Positions 12,950-23,334 of a stretch of 64,000 nt of DNA are shown here, piece after piece (position 1 is the first letter of the stretch; each line of letters opens with the position of its first letter). The DNA lies in the NCBI GenBank assembly GCA_028023455.1, contig JAQFVV010006507.1:556001-620000 (forward strand), written 5' to 3'. The stretch is from Epiperipatus broadwayi (lineage: Eukaryota > Onychophora > Udeonychophora > Euonychophora > Peripatidae). Under the pieces are notes generated by a model. It searched no databases and was not told the origin of the DNA. It worked only from the letters and a program-made list of their open reading frames with translations. A program made the translations under genes and the position numbers.

Positions 12950-14340
12950 TTTGGTAAACCCTTGACCAAAACAGAATATTACAAAATGTAGCCATCTACA
13001 TCTATTCCTCCCAAAAAATTTTTGCCAATGCTAAGTTCCGCAAGTCAAATTAGTTACTCATTATTTGTGGTGAAATTTGGGGGCATTCACTATTTCACTA
13101 CTGCCATAATGACCTACCCTTGGCTAACAGACCATATCAGCTATGGACTTTAGGCCATTAAGTCATCATTAGATTTTATAAACCACATTAAAAGCTCAAA
13201 TTTAGAACTAGAATATAATAATTGCTTCATTAGTTATCATTCAATTATATGGCTCTGTTAATTTAAAACTTTCAATTAATATTATTAAAACAAAACTTCA
13301 AAAAGCAATTATTCTCAGATGCAAATCAACATCATTTCAGATTTTCTCACCTACCTGTATAAACGAAATCAATATTTTAGATCTCCTCATTTAATGGAAG
13401 ATACTACCAAATGACTGATGACTGGCTCTTTGAGTTATCTCAAAGTTGAATTTTTTCCAGCATATGTTAAACCATTTTAAGGATAAACTTCTCCCTAAAT
13501 ACTTTAACATTACACCAACTTTCTCTACACCTGGTGGTGACTTCTTGCTGAACTCAAATCAGTTATCAATTGTTTTTAATCCGATCTTCACATAAATTCT
13601 GCTTGGATTTTGACTATTGTCTGGAAAGATTTACACATTGAACTGAAATATTTAATTGAGATATTTATATATCCAGTTACAAAGAGATGTGTCTATTTAA
13701 ATTACATAATGCACATTAAGCCTCTTGAAATTTGAGGCTTTACATTTTCCATATCAAATTTTTCTTGTTTCTATAAATTTGAAGGTCTGCCTTAATTTCT
13801 TTTTTATAATCATCATTATTCTAAATGTGATGTCTATAACTAAGCTAACATTAAGAGATACTTAAAAAACTTAACAGCAAAGAATATGAATATAGCACCC
13901 TCACAAAAAAGTAAAACTGTTTTACCACATATTAAACCTTAATTCACCCAAAGATGTCAGACACTAGCTTCTCCTCCCACACATTCTTTTATTAACTAAA
14001 ACTGAACTATTCTTGAAATAATTTCTCAGTTATTTTTGCTTAGGTTTTGTAATCCCATTCAATCAATAGATTGATTAAAAACTCCAATAATAGTCTAAAG
14101 TCTCATCAGGATTTTAACACTGTTTACAAAATCGTATGCTTTCAAACTGGTGTCCAATCACTATTCTGCAACGAATGTTGTGCATTTTTCTCCATTTATC
14201 TCTCAACATCATTATTTATACAGAATCCCACTCACATTTCCATTTTTCTCAAGCAACACAAGTCCACTGGTTATACATGTAAATGTTTTTCTGCTTCTAC
14301 TGCATGTCCAAAGTTGAAGAAGTTGAATTTATAGCTAATA
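12950..14340 (+). pseudogene. Highly decayed Penelope-like RT/GIY-YIG element
   Basis: Across three plus-strand frames, short matches occur in the order expected of a PLE: a PSTSIPPK stretch near 13000; LDFINHIKSSNLE (near 13170-13210) followed by a trace of an SYDVVSLF-like motif A; FNGRYYQMTD (13392-13421), which in PLEs directly precedes the GSPLSP motif; and DFNTVYKIVC (14110-14145), the usual start of the GIY-YIG nuclease. Stops and shifts occur every 50-150 bases. It is clearly older than the PLEs at 33-39 kb. Motif matches are by eye, so confidence is moderate. Confidence 0.5.
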
Positions 14341-14559
14341 ACATCCATGCTATAAAGTGAAAGGAATCATAATTTCCTTTTCCCAAAAAATAACTGTTTA
14401 GTTCACAATTTGTATATTGTTGAGATTGTTGCTTAAATATTCCATTTCCTTCAAATAACATTTTGCTTATGATTATGAGGATAAAGGAATTACTTAAAAA
14501 ACACTAATCCCAGTATTATAATTTATAGTTTGGAATCCTCTTAACTGTATGTATTACTG
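14341..14559. other. Unassigned AT-rich spacer
   Basis: No recognisable feature between the decayed PLE and the next satellite island. Confidence 0.4.
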
Positions 14560-14630
14560 TTTATTTAAGCACAGTTTACATATTTCTCATTATCCATTAT
14601 TATAATAAGAATCTATTGAAACATTTAACT

Positions 14631-14682
<52 letters not shown>

Positions 14683-15013
14683 TGCTATTAAACTTAAATT
14701 TATTATTTGCAAAAAGTCAAGAAAAGGTTTTTTCTTTCACATTCTCTCATGTATAAAATAGTTCCCATGTTTAAATCCTTATAATTTGAAGTAAAACAAA
14801 GCCCCATTTATTTCAACAAATTCTCCCAACAAAAGAGCCATTAGAAAAAATGCTTAGGCTTATAAATTTACAATTACTTTAATTGATGTTGTATTTGGAC
14901 CATTCTGACGTTAAGCATCTGTATTTCATGGATATTATCTCATTTTTCTATTTATAATTATTATAAAAATCCATAGAAATATCTTATTCAATATATATAT
15001 ATATATATATATA
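14560..15013. repeat. ~350-bp satellite, second island
   Basis: Anchors at about 14593 and 14950 show one unit plus part of the next. An expanded (AT)n tract at 14634-14680 occupies the satellite's usual CATATATACAACT position. The array breaks off at a second expanded (AT)n (14990-15013), in the same position within the next unit, and resumes after 23335. Confidence 0.8.
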
Positions 15014-15977
15014 TTGTGAATGTTCAGATTGATGATCCAGGTATATATAAAAAAAAATAAATAAATAAAGAAGTACAATATAAGTTTACCTAAATAGGAT
15101 CGATATTATTTTACACATTTCATATATGAATGCAGTCACCATAGTAACATTATTACATACAGTTCAATGTTTTTATGTTGTGTATATTTGTTTATAAATT
15201 AATTTAAAAAAAATATTATTATTAAAAAATATAGATATGTGTAAATTATTGATGTTTATCAAGTAAATAAAAGGTTGTTATATCAATTTTGTATTTTGGT
15301 TTGTAAATAATAAAATAAAATTGTAATCGAATTTGGATTTAATTTTCATGTATCTTTTTCTCCAAACTTACCTTACAAACTGTGCGAAAACTACTATAAA
15401 AAAATTGATAAAATTGAGGTTTATTTGAGTAATATTGAATGGTCGTCAAGATACAAAAAACGTCAGAAAGAGAACCTATAAAAAAGACGTGACAGAATAT
15501 AACAGGATTCTTTATCATCATTTTGCTATAGTCAAGGACAGACCTATTTTCTGTGTCTTAACAAATAAAGTTTTTCAATATTTTTTTTTGTGTGTAAAAC
15601 CATAAAACATGAAAAAATAGTGGAATTATCTGCCCGTTCAATCATTTAGAGGGCAGTTGCGAAAAGTTTCCGGGGAAGCGGCAGCAAAGTGTAAAAAAAA
15701 AAAAAGGAAACCTATGAAGTAAAAAAAAAAAAAATGCTTTATAAAAAAAAAATGGATTTGTGTAAACATCGTCTCACGAGTAAAGGAACATGGACCAACT
15801 GGATCAATTCACATCATAAAAGGGATAATCAAAGTGCACTCACCTCTTTGGACGGAAAAAGAAAACTTTTAGTGAAGCATTATAAAGTTTGCGATTATTA
15901 TTTCTGACAAAGAAACTTCTCTTTACACCATAAGAACTGAAGTCAATCAATGGGCCAATAAATAATGAACGAACAGA

Positions 15978-16008
<31 letters not shown>

Positions 16009-17515
16009 GGTATGATTTTTTTTAATATAAAATGTGTGTGTATTAATTTTTTTTTATATGTAATAAAAGGGGATGATTTTTTTTTAATTATCTCTAAAAG
16101 TAATATAATTTATTAAATGAAAATGATGGAAAGACTCAAATATATTTATTATTTCATATTCATTTATCCGTCATTATTTTGATAAACAAATAGATTTTGA
16201 TACCCTCCTATTTCACATCTTTGGTATCGGTTATATGTAAATTTTTTTTTAGTAAAATATCCAAAAGCCTTTCCCATCATTTACTCATTCATTTTTTTTT
16301 TCGTTATCATTGTCGCAACACATTTAGAGATACACATAGCAATTTTATCATTTTTATTTAGTCAACCAATCTAAAATATAAAGTCATTTCCTATGTATTT
16401 TATCATTAATCTTGCCAATTTTCTTTTCTATAATCCAATAAATTGAGTTAATTTAAATATCAAGACTAGTTTAATTATTTTGTTTTATTTGGATTGCATG
16501 AGACGACGTAGCTATTTAAGTAACAAGATTCAAACTCAGCTTGGTAAGTGAATTAGAATATAAGATAAGGTATGTTTTGCTTATTAGTATTTTATTTTGT
16601 TTCCATATGAATTTTATATTTACATTTGCATTTGAATATTATATATATATATATATTCTCATTTATCTTAGTTAATATTACAAAGTCAATCATTTCATGT
16701 TTGTCTGATTCCGTCATAAAAATCTAAATAGATCGTACTTTATCGTTTGGTTCAGAATAATTCGTCTTGGATATTTTTCTTAAACTCCTATAAAATGAAG
16801 AGAATAAACTTCATTGACCGATTTAATTGAATATTGTTTTGATTTGTATAAATATCAATTATAATCATATGTTTTAATTGTTGCCGGTCAATTTTTATTC
16901 AATTGTTTAAAATTTCAAACAGATTGTATTAATACTCACAGGTGAATAAACATCCAATAGAAGCTCGATATGTCTTTTATGTAATGTGGTTGGACATTGT
17001 AGAGTTAGAGATGAGCTAATAGAGTGTTGATATTAAACTCCAGTGAAGTATTCTATTTTAAAACATAAACGAAGCACTAATTAAGCATCACTTTATTGGA
17101 AGATATTTATAAATTATTTATAAATTATTTTGTAGCTTCTTAGTAAACCATAGACGTATATTAATTTGTTTAAACATTTAAGTGAGTGCATAAATTTTCA
17201 AAGTGTTTATAAAATTATAATAAAACCAGTTGATGCCCACAGAAAATTATTAATTAGAGATTGAAGTAGAAAGAAATATATATCGCTTATTGACACGAGT
17301 GTTTATCTTTCTATTTAGCGTTTATTAAAATAGATATATATATATTTGGGTTCAAGTATTATTTTGTTTTGATATTTAAATAATGTCTATATGTAAAAAA
17401 AAAAAAATGTTTTGTAAAGTACTATTACAGGTACTTAGAAGCTTATCCATTAAGTTAAAAAGGCAGCATCTTTAAATAATAAAGTAGATTTAAATTACTA
17501 TAACAGTAACAGGCT

Positions 17516-17518
<3 letters not shown>
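15014..17518. other. Unidentified insertion between (AT)n tracts
   Basis: Non-satellite sequence starting TGTGAATG directly after (AT)n and ending at another (AT)n. The interval is AT-rich with internal (AT)n tracts near 15980 and 16640. A 52-codon frame at 15752-15907 is open but resembles nothing I know. No transposase, RT or terminal repeat recognised. Confidence 0.4.

Positions 17519-17560
<42 letters not shown>
17519..17560. repeat. (AT)n microsatellite
   Basis: About 21 TA units, directly followed by a sequence starting TGGGATC. Confidence 0.95.
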
Positions 17561-17562
<2 letters not shown>

Positions 17563-17999
17563 GATCTGTTTTAGTTATTAATTGGATTTGATTTTGATTA
17601 GATTGCCAATCAAGTAGTTAGCCTAATCCTATATTATTGTTTAGGGCAATAGTAGTTGGTTTCACTGCTCTTTGCAATTTATGTTGTAATTGTGATGGAT
17701 TTGTTGATGTCTGGAGCAGATAGTCTCATTATTCCTTCATTTCACATATAACTTAAGTAAATTAAACTTTAAGAGAGATTATTTGTGCTTTGTAATGGTT
17801 TATTACATAACGGCGACCCGATTGAGCTAGACCAGATTAATTTAAATTAGATTTTTAGATTTTTTTTATCAGATCAGATTGATCATCCTAACCATCACCT
17901 TCATCCATCAATTCAATCAGTTACAAATTGGCACCAACATTTTGGGCCTTCTTTCTTCAATTTAAATGGAATACAGCATTCAACAATTCCGACGGATAC
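17561..17999 (+). mobile_element. Possible LTR remnant with primer-binding-like site
   Basis: The sequence starts TGGGATCTG after (AT)n. At 17925-17929 it reads TTACA, then AA and TTGGCACCAACATTTTGGG, which has the layout of an LTR end followed by a tRNA primer-binding site (TGG start). This would give an LTR of about 369 bp, cut off 70 bp later by (AT)n at 18000. An alternative LTR end lies at 17810 (TTATTACA followed by a GGCGACCC string). No second LTR or coding region is present. Confidence 0.35.
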
Positions 18000-18020
18000 A
18001 ATATATATATATATATATAT

Positions 18021-18046
18021 TGTAACGAGCACAGACGTTCGTTACA
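18021..18046 (+). other. Terminal hairpin of the LTR
   Basis: The first eight bases TGTAACGA (18021-18028) are the perfect reverse complement of TCGTTACA (18039-18046). A G-T and a C-G pair extend the stem to ten pairs with a six-base loop. The same hairpin opens the 3' LTR (21062-21087). Confidence 0.85.
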
Positions 18047-18418
18047 TTGTTTTTTTTTTATATATATTATTAAACAAGTTAAAATAAAAAGTTCGCATTT
18101 AAAAACTTTCTTTAAAAATTAAAAATTGAAATTAAAATATCGTCTTAAACTCTTATATATTAAGTCGCACAGATAATGAAAAATTATTAAAATAAAATTT
18201 TTATTAAAGAAAAAGGTATTTTTAAAACTAAATTTTAAAAAAGATTTGGAGATAAAATTATATCTTTAAATTTGTCTTGAAATATATTTTTGATTTGGAA
18301 AACAGGGTAATTAATTAGAAATGGAAATGATTGTTAATTAGTTAAATTAAAACCAGCCTTGAGCATTTAAATGTAATAACCTCAGTCAGATAGAAAAAAA
18401 ACAATAGAAACTGATTAG

Positions 18419-18516
18419 CCAATGAAAGAAATCCATTTGGGAAATCGGACCTCAGCGAAAGAATCATCACTCCATGACGCAATGTTAATTCAATCCTTGA
18501 CATTAATATAAAAAGG
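18419..18516 (+). promoter_or_regulatory. LTR promoter: CCAAT and TATA boxes
   Basis: GCCAAT at 18418-18423 and TATAAAAAGG at 18507-18516 are spaced as in a typical RNA polymerase II promoter. Transcription would start around 18538-18550, which would mark the start of R. A CATGACGCAAT string at 18473-18483, resembling a CRE/AP-1 half site, lies between them. An identical set is in the 3' LTR. Confidence 0.6.
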
Positions 18517-19314
18517 ACAGGTTTTGGAAAGCTTGGTAGTTTTTAGTGAATGAGGAGTGACTGGAAATTGATTATTACGATGTGACTATATGTAGTAGTA
18601 CGGAGTTGGAGGAATTGAAAAAGACGCACAGCTTCAATCCCTTCAGTTCTGTAAGAAAGGAAGAAAAATGGGCCATCGTTTATTCATTGAGGACTAATTA
18701 CACTAAAAAAAAAAAATAAAAATCTCCAAAGGATAAATAAATCGATCAACCGGATACAAATCTTCGGACGACGTGGGAATTCACGTGCAAACGGCAAGGA
18801 ATATACGAAGATGAACTATTTCAATAACCGTAAGACTTTAAAATTTATGAACAGTAAATATAAAAACTCTCCAGATTTAAATGATTTCAATATTATTCTA
18901 TCTGACCAACATTATTTTATTAATTAGTTATAATTTTATTTAATGTATTTAATTTGTAAAATCATTTCCATTTATTTATTTATTTATTTAATTTTGTTCT
19001 TTAAGTTTTATTATGATTTCTGTTTTCCGTTAAATAAATTATAAAAAAAATGTTAAACTTAAGTCGGGCGTGAATGGCTGTATCGATTTGTAAAGATATA
19101 TTAAGGGAGGGTAATCTTGGGTTGTTCATTTCGTAGTTGAATTGGTTCAATGGATTGGATATATTTATGTAATTAGTAGGTGTAATATGAGATCCGCTAC
19201 GGGCAGGATTATAGATATACGCCACACACCCTCTGTTTGCCTATGGATGGGTTTGTAAGTCGGCAGAATACCGCAGCCCATTCCTATGGAGTTTTTAGTT
19301 TATTGATCTACTTG

Positions 19315-19339
19315 CCCACAGATGTCACATCCCTGTGGG
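19315..19339 (+). other. Seven-pair hairpin in LTR
   Basis: CCCACAG (19315-19321) pairs perfectly with CTGTGGG (19333-19339) across an 11-base loop. Present in both LTRs, downstream of the presumed start site, so it would be transcribed. Confidence 0.6.
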
Positions 19340-19664
19340 TGGAGAGTCAATGTCGTTTCTATTTCTACATATTGTTCAGATGTACATTCCTGACAATATT
19401 GTTGTGTTGTCGTATCATGCTACATTGAATACATGAATGTATCAGATGGATTGGCGCCAGTTGATTGCGAAATGTGTTGCCTAAGGTTAAGTAGGGATAG
19501 AATATTTTATTTTTAAATGCAAATCTATGTAGTCGATTCAGGCTCGATCCTAAATAAAACTATTAAATTTAAGTTGTTTATAGACGCTTGCATGGATTGT
19601 TTATCGGTTAACTATGTTTTGCATTTCATATTTGATCAAAATATATAGACATTCGATAAATAAT

Positions 19665-19684
19665 GATACCTTACGGTGAGTATC
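19665..19684 (+). other. CTTACGRTGA hairpin, copy 1
   Basis: GATAC (19665-19669), loop CTTACGGTGA, GTATC (19680-19684). Same loop as two other hairpins in this element, but with a different, fully compensated stem. Repeated in the 3' LTR at 22705-22724. Confidence 0.75.
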
Positions 19685-19732
19685 TAAAAATGTATTTATT
19701 CGGATGTCTTTTAAGTTATTGGTGACGATGCA

Positions 19733-19752
19733 AGTATCTTACGATGAATACT
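19733..19752 (+). other. CTTACGRTGA hairpin, copy 2
   Basis: AGTAT (19733-19737), loop CTTACGATGA, ATACT (19748-19752). It lies 68 bp after copy 1. Repeated in the 3' LTR at 22773-22792. Confidence 0.75.
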
Positions 19753-20217
19753 AGAGGGTTTCTTATAATTCCCTATGCAATTGTCAGTAATCAATAATTT
19801 TGTATTTTGATCGTTTATGTTTACTTTGAAATGTTTTTGACCGTTGAAATCTATGTAACCGATCTATAGCAACATATTAAACAGGTTTATAAGCCCATCT
19901 GTGCGAACTTGATTAAAAATGTAAATTTATAATATAATAGTAACTCAATGTAAATTAAAGTAAAATCAAAGTTAAAAATAATGTTAAATGTTTAAATGTA
20001 AATCACTAAAATAATTTTAAACCTTATATATATGTGCATAAATAAATCTGTTTGTATGAGAATTACTGGCAGTGGCTTACTTTATTCTTTTATATACTAG
20101 TAAATGATATTATTAAATCTCTGCTATTCCACTGAGCTAGTGACAATGGGCTAACGATCTAAATCTGTAAATAAAGTGGAATCCTAACAGTGCGTATCTG
20201 CCTACTCTATAAATTTT

Positions 20218-20237
20218 TCTAGGCTCAAATGCCTAGA
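20218..20237 (+). other. Seven-pair hairpin near LTR end
   Basis: TCTAGGC and GCCTAGA form a perfect stem around a six-base loop. A further TGGTAG / CTACCA pair follows just downstream, so the U5 end is likely structured. Present in both LTRs. Confidence 0.6.
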
Positions 20238-20296
20238 TGGCGCCCTTTGGTAGTGCGGTGCGATGCGATCTACCACTTCGTTTGGATCGTTATAAT

Positions 20297-20313
20297 TGGC
20301 GTCCCAAGTGTGG
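20297..20313 (+). other. tRNA primer-binding site
   Basis: TGGCGTCCCAAGTGTGG starts two bases after the 5' LTR. A PBS must start TGG (complement of tRNA CCA) and sit at this place, and here the two LTR copies diverge, which fits. The tRNA cannot be named by eye. Confidence 0.65.
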
Positions 20314-20342
20314 CCTTACCTCAGAGATTGACCCTGAGAAGG
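20314..20342 (+). other. Leader hairpin after PBS
   Basis: CCTT and CTCAG pair with CTGAG and AAGG around a nine-base loop, immediately after the PBS. Leaders of LTR elements often hold packaging or dimerisation hairpins here; that role is inferred. Confidence 0.4.
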
Positions 20343-20642
20343 GGAATTAATGCTGAAATTTCCGATCTTTAATAAACCACAAATACCCTGAGCAAATTTT
20401 ATCAAAATGAATGTTTTATCTGCTTACATAAGTCGGATATTTTTAAATTTTATAAAAGCACTGCCAGCAAGAAATTGCGCATATATATTAAATAAAAGAA
20501 AGTATAAATAATTTTAAAACTAATTTTTGTAAATTAAAAAGAAAATCAAAAGGTTGCATTGGATATGTCTTTTTTTTGTTAATATATATTTATGCGTTAA
20601 CGTGTATAGGCGCACAGCCACGGAAGTTTATGATCGAAATGT

Positions 20643-20662
20643 GGTACCTTACGATGAGTACC
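20643..20662 (+). other. CTTACGRTGA hairpin, copy 3
   Basis: GGTAC (20643-20647), loop CTTACGATGA, GTACC (20658-20662), in the internal region. Sequence downstream (a TATGCA...TCAGT...ATAA string) also resembles that after copy 2, so the hairpin is part of a larger repeated module. Confidence 0.75.
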
Positions 20663-21061
20663 GTTTGGGAATTTACGTCAGTGTAATCCTATTTATGCAT
20701 TTCAATCAGTCATAAATAAGTTGGTGGTAGTTATAATTGTGCTGCAAATATACACGTATAAATCCATTATCTTGGAACATATTTATCTCAATGCAACCTT
20801 CCTAAATAAGTTAAATAATTTGTTTGTCATGCCGTAAGTAGAAATCAAATGGATAAAATAAAATAGAATTCTCGGGGGGAGGGGTGTTAACGTAAATGGT
20901 CCTTAGGTAGGCGATGGTCAACATTTTCTTTTTCTTTTTGTATATAGTTTTTTGTAAAATTATTAACTGAATGTTTGTAAATTTTGTTAATACCGTAATT
21001 ACTAACCCTAAGTAAAATATTTTTTTTTTTGATCATTTTTTTTTAAGTAACTTTACTGATA

Positions 21062-23334
21062 TGTAACGAGCACAGACGTTCGTTACATTGTTTTTTTTTA
21101 TATATATTATTAAACAAGTTAAAATAAAAAGTTCGCATTTAAAAACTTTCTTTAAAAATTAAAAATTGAAATTAAAATATCGTCTTAAACTCTTATATAT
21201 TAAGTCGCACAGATAATGAAAAATTATTAAAATAAAATTTTTATTAAAGAAAAAGGTATTTTTAAAACTAAATTTTAAAAAAGATTTGGAGATAAAATTA
21301 TATCTTTAAATTTGTCTTGAAATATATTTTTGATTTGGAAAACAGGGTAATTAATTAGAAATGGAAATGATTGTTAATTAGTTAAATTAAAACCAGCCTT
21401 GAGCATTTAAATGTAATAACCTCAGTCAGATAGAAAAAAAAACAATAGAAACTGATTAGCCAATGAAAGAAATCCATTTGGGAAATCGGACCTCAGCGAA
21501 AGAATCATCACTCCATGACGCAATGTTAATTCAATCCTTGACATTAATATAAAAAGGACAGGTTTTGGAAAGCTTGGTAGTTTTTAGTGAATGAGGAGTG
21601 ACTGGAAATTGATTATTACGATGTGACTATATGTAGTAGTACGGAGTTGGAGGAATTGAAAAAGACGCACAGCTTCAATCCCTTCAGTTCTGTAAGAAAG
21701 GAAGAAAAATGGGCCATCGTTTCTTCATTGAGGACTAATTACACTAAAAAAAAAAATAAAAATCTCCAAAGGATAAATAAATCGATCAACCGGATACAAA
21801 TCTTCGGACGACGTGGGAATTCACGTGCAAACGGCAAGGAATATACGAAGATGAACTATTTCAATAACCGTAAGACTTTAAAATTTATGAACAGTAAATA
21901 TAAAAACTCTCCAGATTTAAATGATTTCAATATTATTCTATCTGACCAACATTATTTTATTAATTAGTTATAATTTTATTTAATGTATTTAATTTGTAAA
22001 ATCATTTCCATTTATTTATTTATTTATTTAATTTTGTTCTTTAAGTTTTATTATGATTTCTGTTTTCCGTTAAATAAATTATAAAAAAATGTTAAACTTA
22101 AGTCGGGCGTGAATGGCTGTATCGATTTGTAAAGATATATTAAGGGAGGGTAATCTTGGGTTGTTCATTTCGTAGTTGAATTGGTTCAATGGATTGGATA
22201 TATTTATGTAATTAGTAGGTGTAATATGAGATCCGCTACGGGCAGGATTATAGATATACGCCACACACCCTCTGTTTGCCTATGGATGGGTTTGTAAGTC
22301 GGCAGAATACCGCAGCCCATTCCTATGGAGTTTTTAGTTTATTGATCTACTTGCCCACAGATGTCACATCCCTGTGGGTGGAGAGTCAATGTCGTTTCTA
22401 TTTCTACATATTGTTCAGATGTACATTCCTGACAATATTGTTGTGTTGTCGAGATCATGCTACATTGAATACATGAATGTATCAGATGGATTGGCGCCAG
22501 TTGATTGCGAAATGTGTTGCCTAAGGTTAAGTAGGGATAGAATATTTTATTTTTAAATGCAAATCTATGTAGTCGATTCAGGCTCGATCCTAAATAAAAC
22601 TATTAAATTTAAGTTGTTTATAGACGCTTGCATGGATTGTTTATCGGTTAACTATGTTTTGCGTTTCATATTTGATCAAAATATATAGACATTCGATAAA
22701 TAATGATACCTTACGGTGAGTATCTAAAAATGTATTTATTCGGATGTCTTTTAAGTTATTGGTGACGATGCAAGTATCTTACGATGAATACTAGAGGGTT
22801 TCTTATAATTCCCTATGCAATTGTCAGTAATCAATAATTTTGTATTTTGATCGTTTATGTTTACTTTGAAATGTTTTTGACCGTTGAAATCTATGTAACC
22901 GATCTATAGCAACATATTAAACAGGTTTATAAGCCCATCTGTGCGAACTTGATTAAAAATGTAAATTTATAATATAATAGTAACTCAATGTAAATTAAAG
23001 TAAAATCAAAGTTAAAAATAATGTTAAATGTTTAAATGTAAATCACTAAAATAATTTTAAACCTTATATATATGTGCATAAATAAATCTGTTTGTATGAG
23101 AATTACTGGCAGTGGCTTACTTTATTCTTTTATATACTAGTAAATGATATTATTAAATCTCTGCTATTCCACTGAGCTAGTGACAATGGGCTAACAATCT
23201 AAATATGTAAATAAAGTGGAATCCTAACAGCGCGTATCTGCCTACTCTATAAATTTTTCTAGGCTCAAATGCCTAGATGGCGCCCTTTGGTAGTGCGGTG
23301 CGATGCGATTTACCACTTCGTTTGGATCGTTATA
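21062..23334 (+). repeat. 3' LTR (2273 bp)
   Basis: Second copy of the LTR, with all the hairpins and the promoter (CCAAT 21460-21464, TATA 21548-21557) in the same places. It contains a 114-codon frame at 21623-21967 that the 5' copy breaks by one extra A; the product is basic, unrecognised and probably not made. (AT)n follows, then satellite. Confidence 0.85.

Larger units (their letters stand above)
18021..20294 (+). repeat. 5' LTR (2274 bp)
   Basis: Boundaries are set by comparison with the 3' copy: identity begins exactly at TGTAACGA and ends at TCGTTATA. It holds a CCAAT and a TATA box in the first quarter (U3), so the transcribed R/U5 part would be unusually long (about 1.75 kb). Differences from the 3' LTR include 12 instead of 11 A at about 18705 and single substitutions near 18683, 19413, 19622, 20157 and 20191. 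Confidence 0.85.
20295..21061 (+). other. 767-bp internal region, non-coding
   Basis: Contains the PBS, the third CTTACGRTGA hairpin and a purine tract, but no gag, protease, RT or integrase and no long open frame. The purine tract CGGGGGGAGGGG (20875-20886) is followed by TGTTAACG. If that were the true LTR start, the 3' LTR would be 2448 bp and the 5' LTR would lack its first 175 bp. Confidence 0.6.
18021..23334 (+). mobile_element. Recent non-autonomous LTR element with giant LTRs
   Basis: Two direct repeats of about 2274 bp (18021-20294 and 21062-23334) flank only 767 bp. About ten differences were seen between the repeats (roughly 99.5% identity), so insertion is recent. Each starts TGTAACGA and ends TCGTTATA, an imperfect terminal inverted repeat. 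A TGG-starting primer-binding site lies 2 bp after the first repeat. There is no gag or pol, so it must depend on proteins from another element. (AT)n lies on both outer sides, so the target was a TA microsatellite and the exact duplication cannot be read. Internal DNA holds a purine tract (20874-20886), but 175 bp before the second repeat instead of next to it. Confidence 0.85.

Noticed and set aside
15752-15907. 52-codon frame MDLCKHRLTSKG...
   Set aside because: Open by chance length, no family resemblance and no second copy or flanking signal.
21623-21967. 114-codon basic frame in the 3' LTR
   Set aside because: Broken by one A in the 5' LTR copy, no recognisable domain, and most likely transcribed leader sequence.
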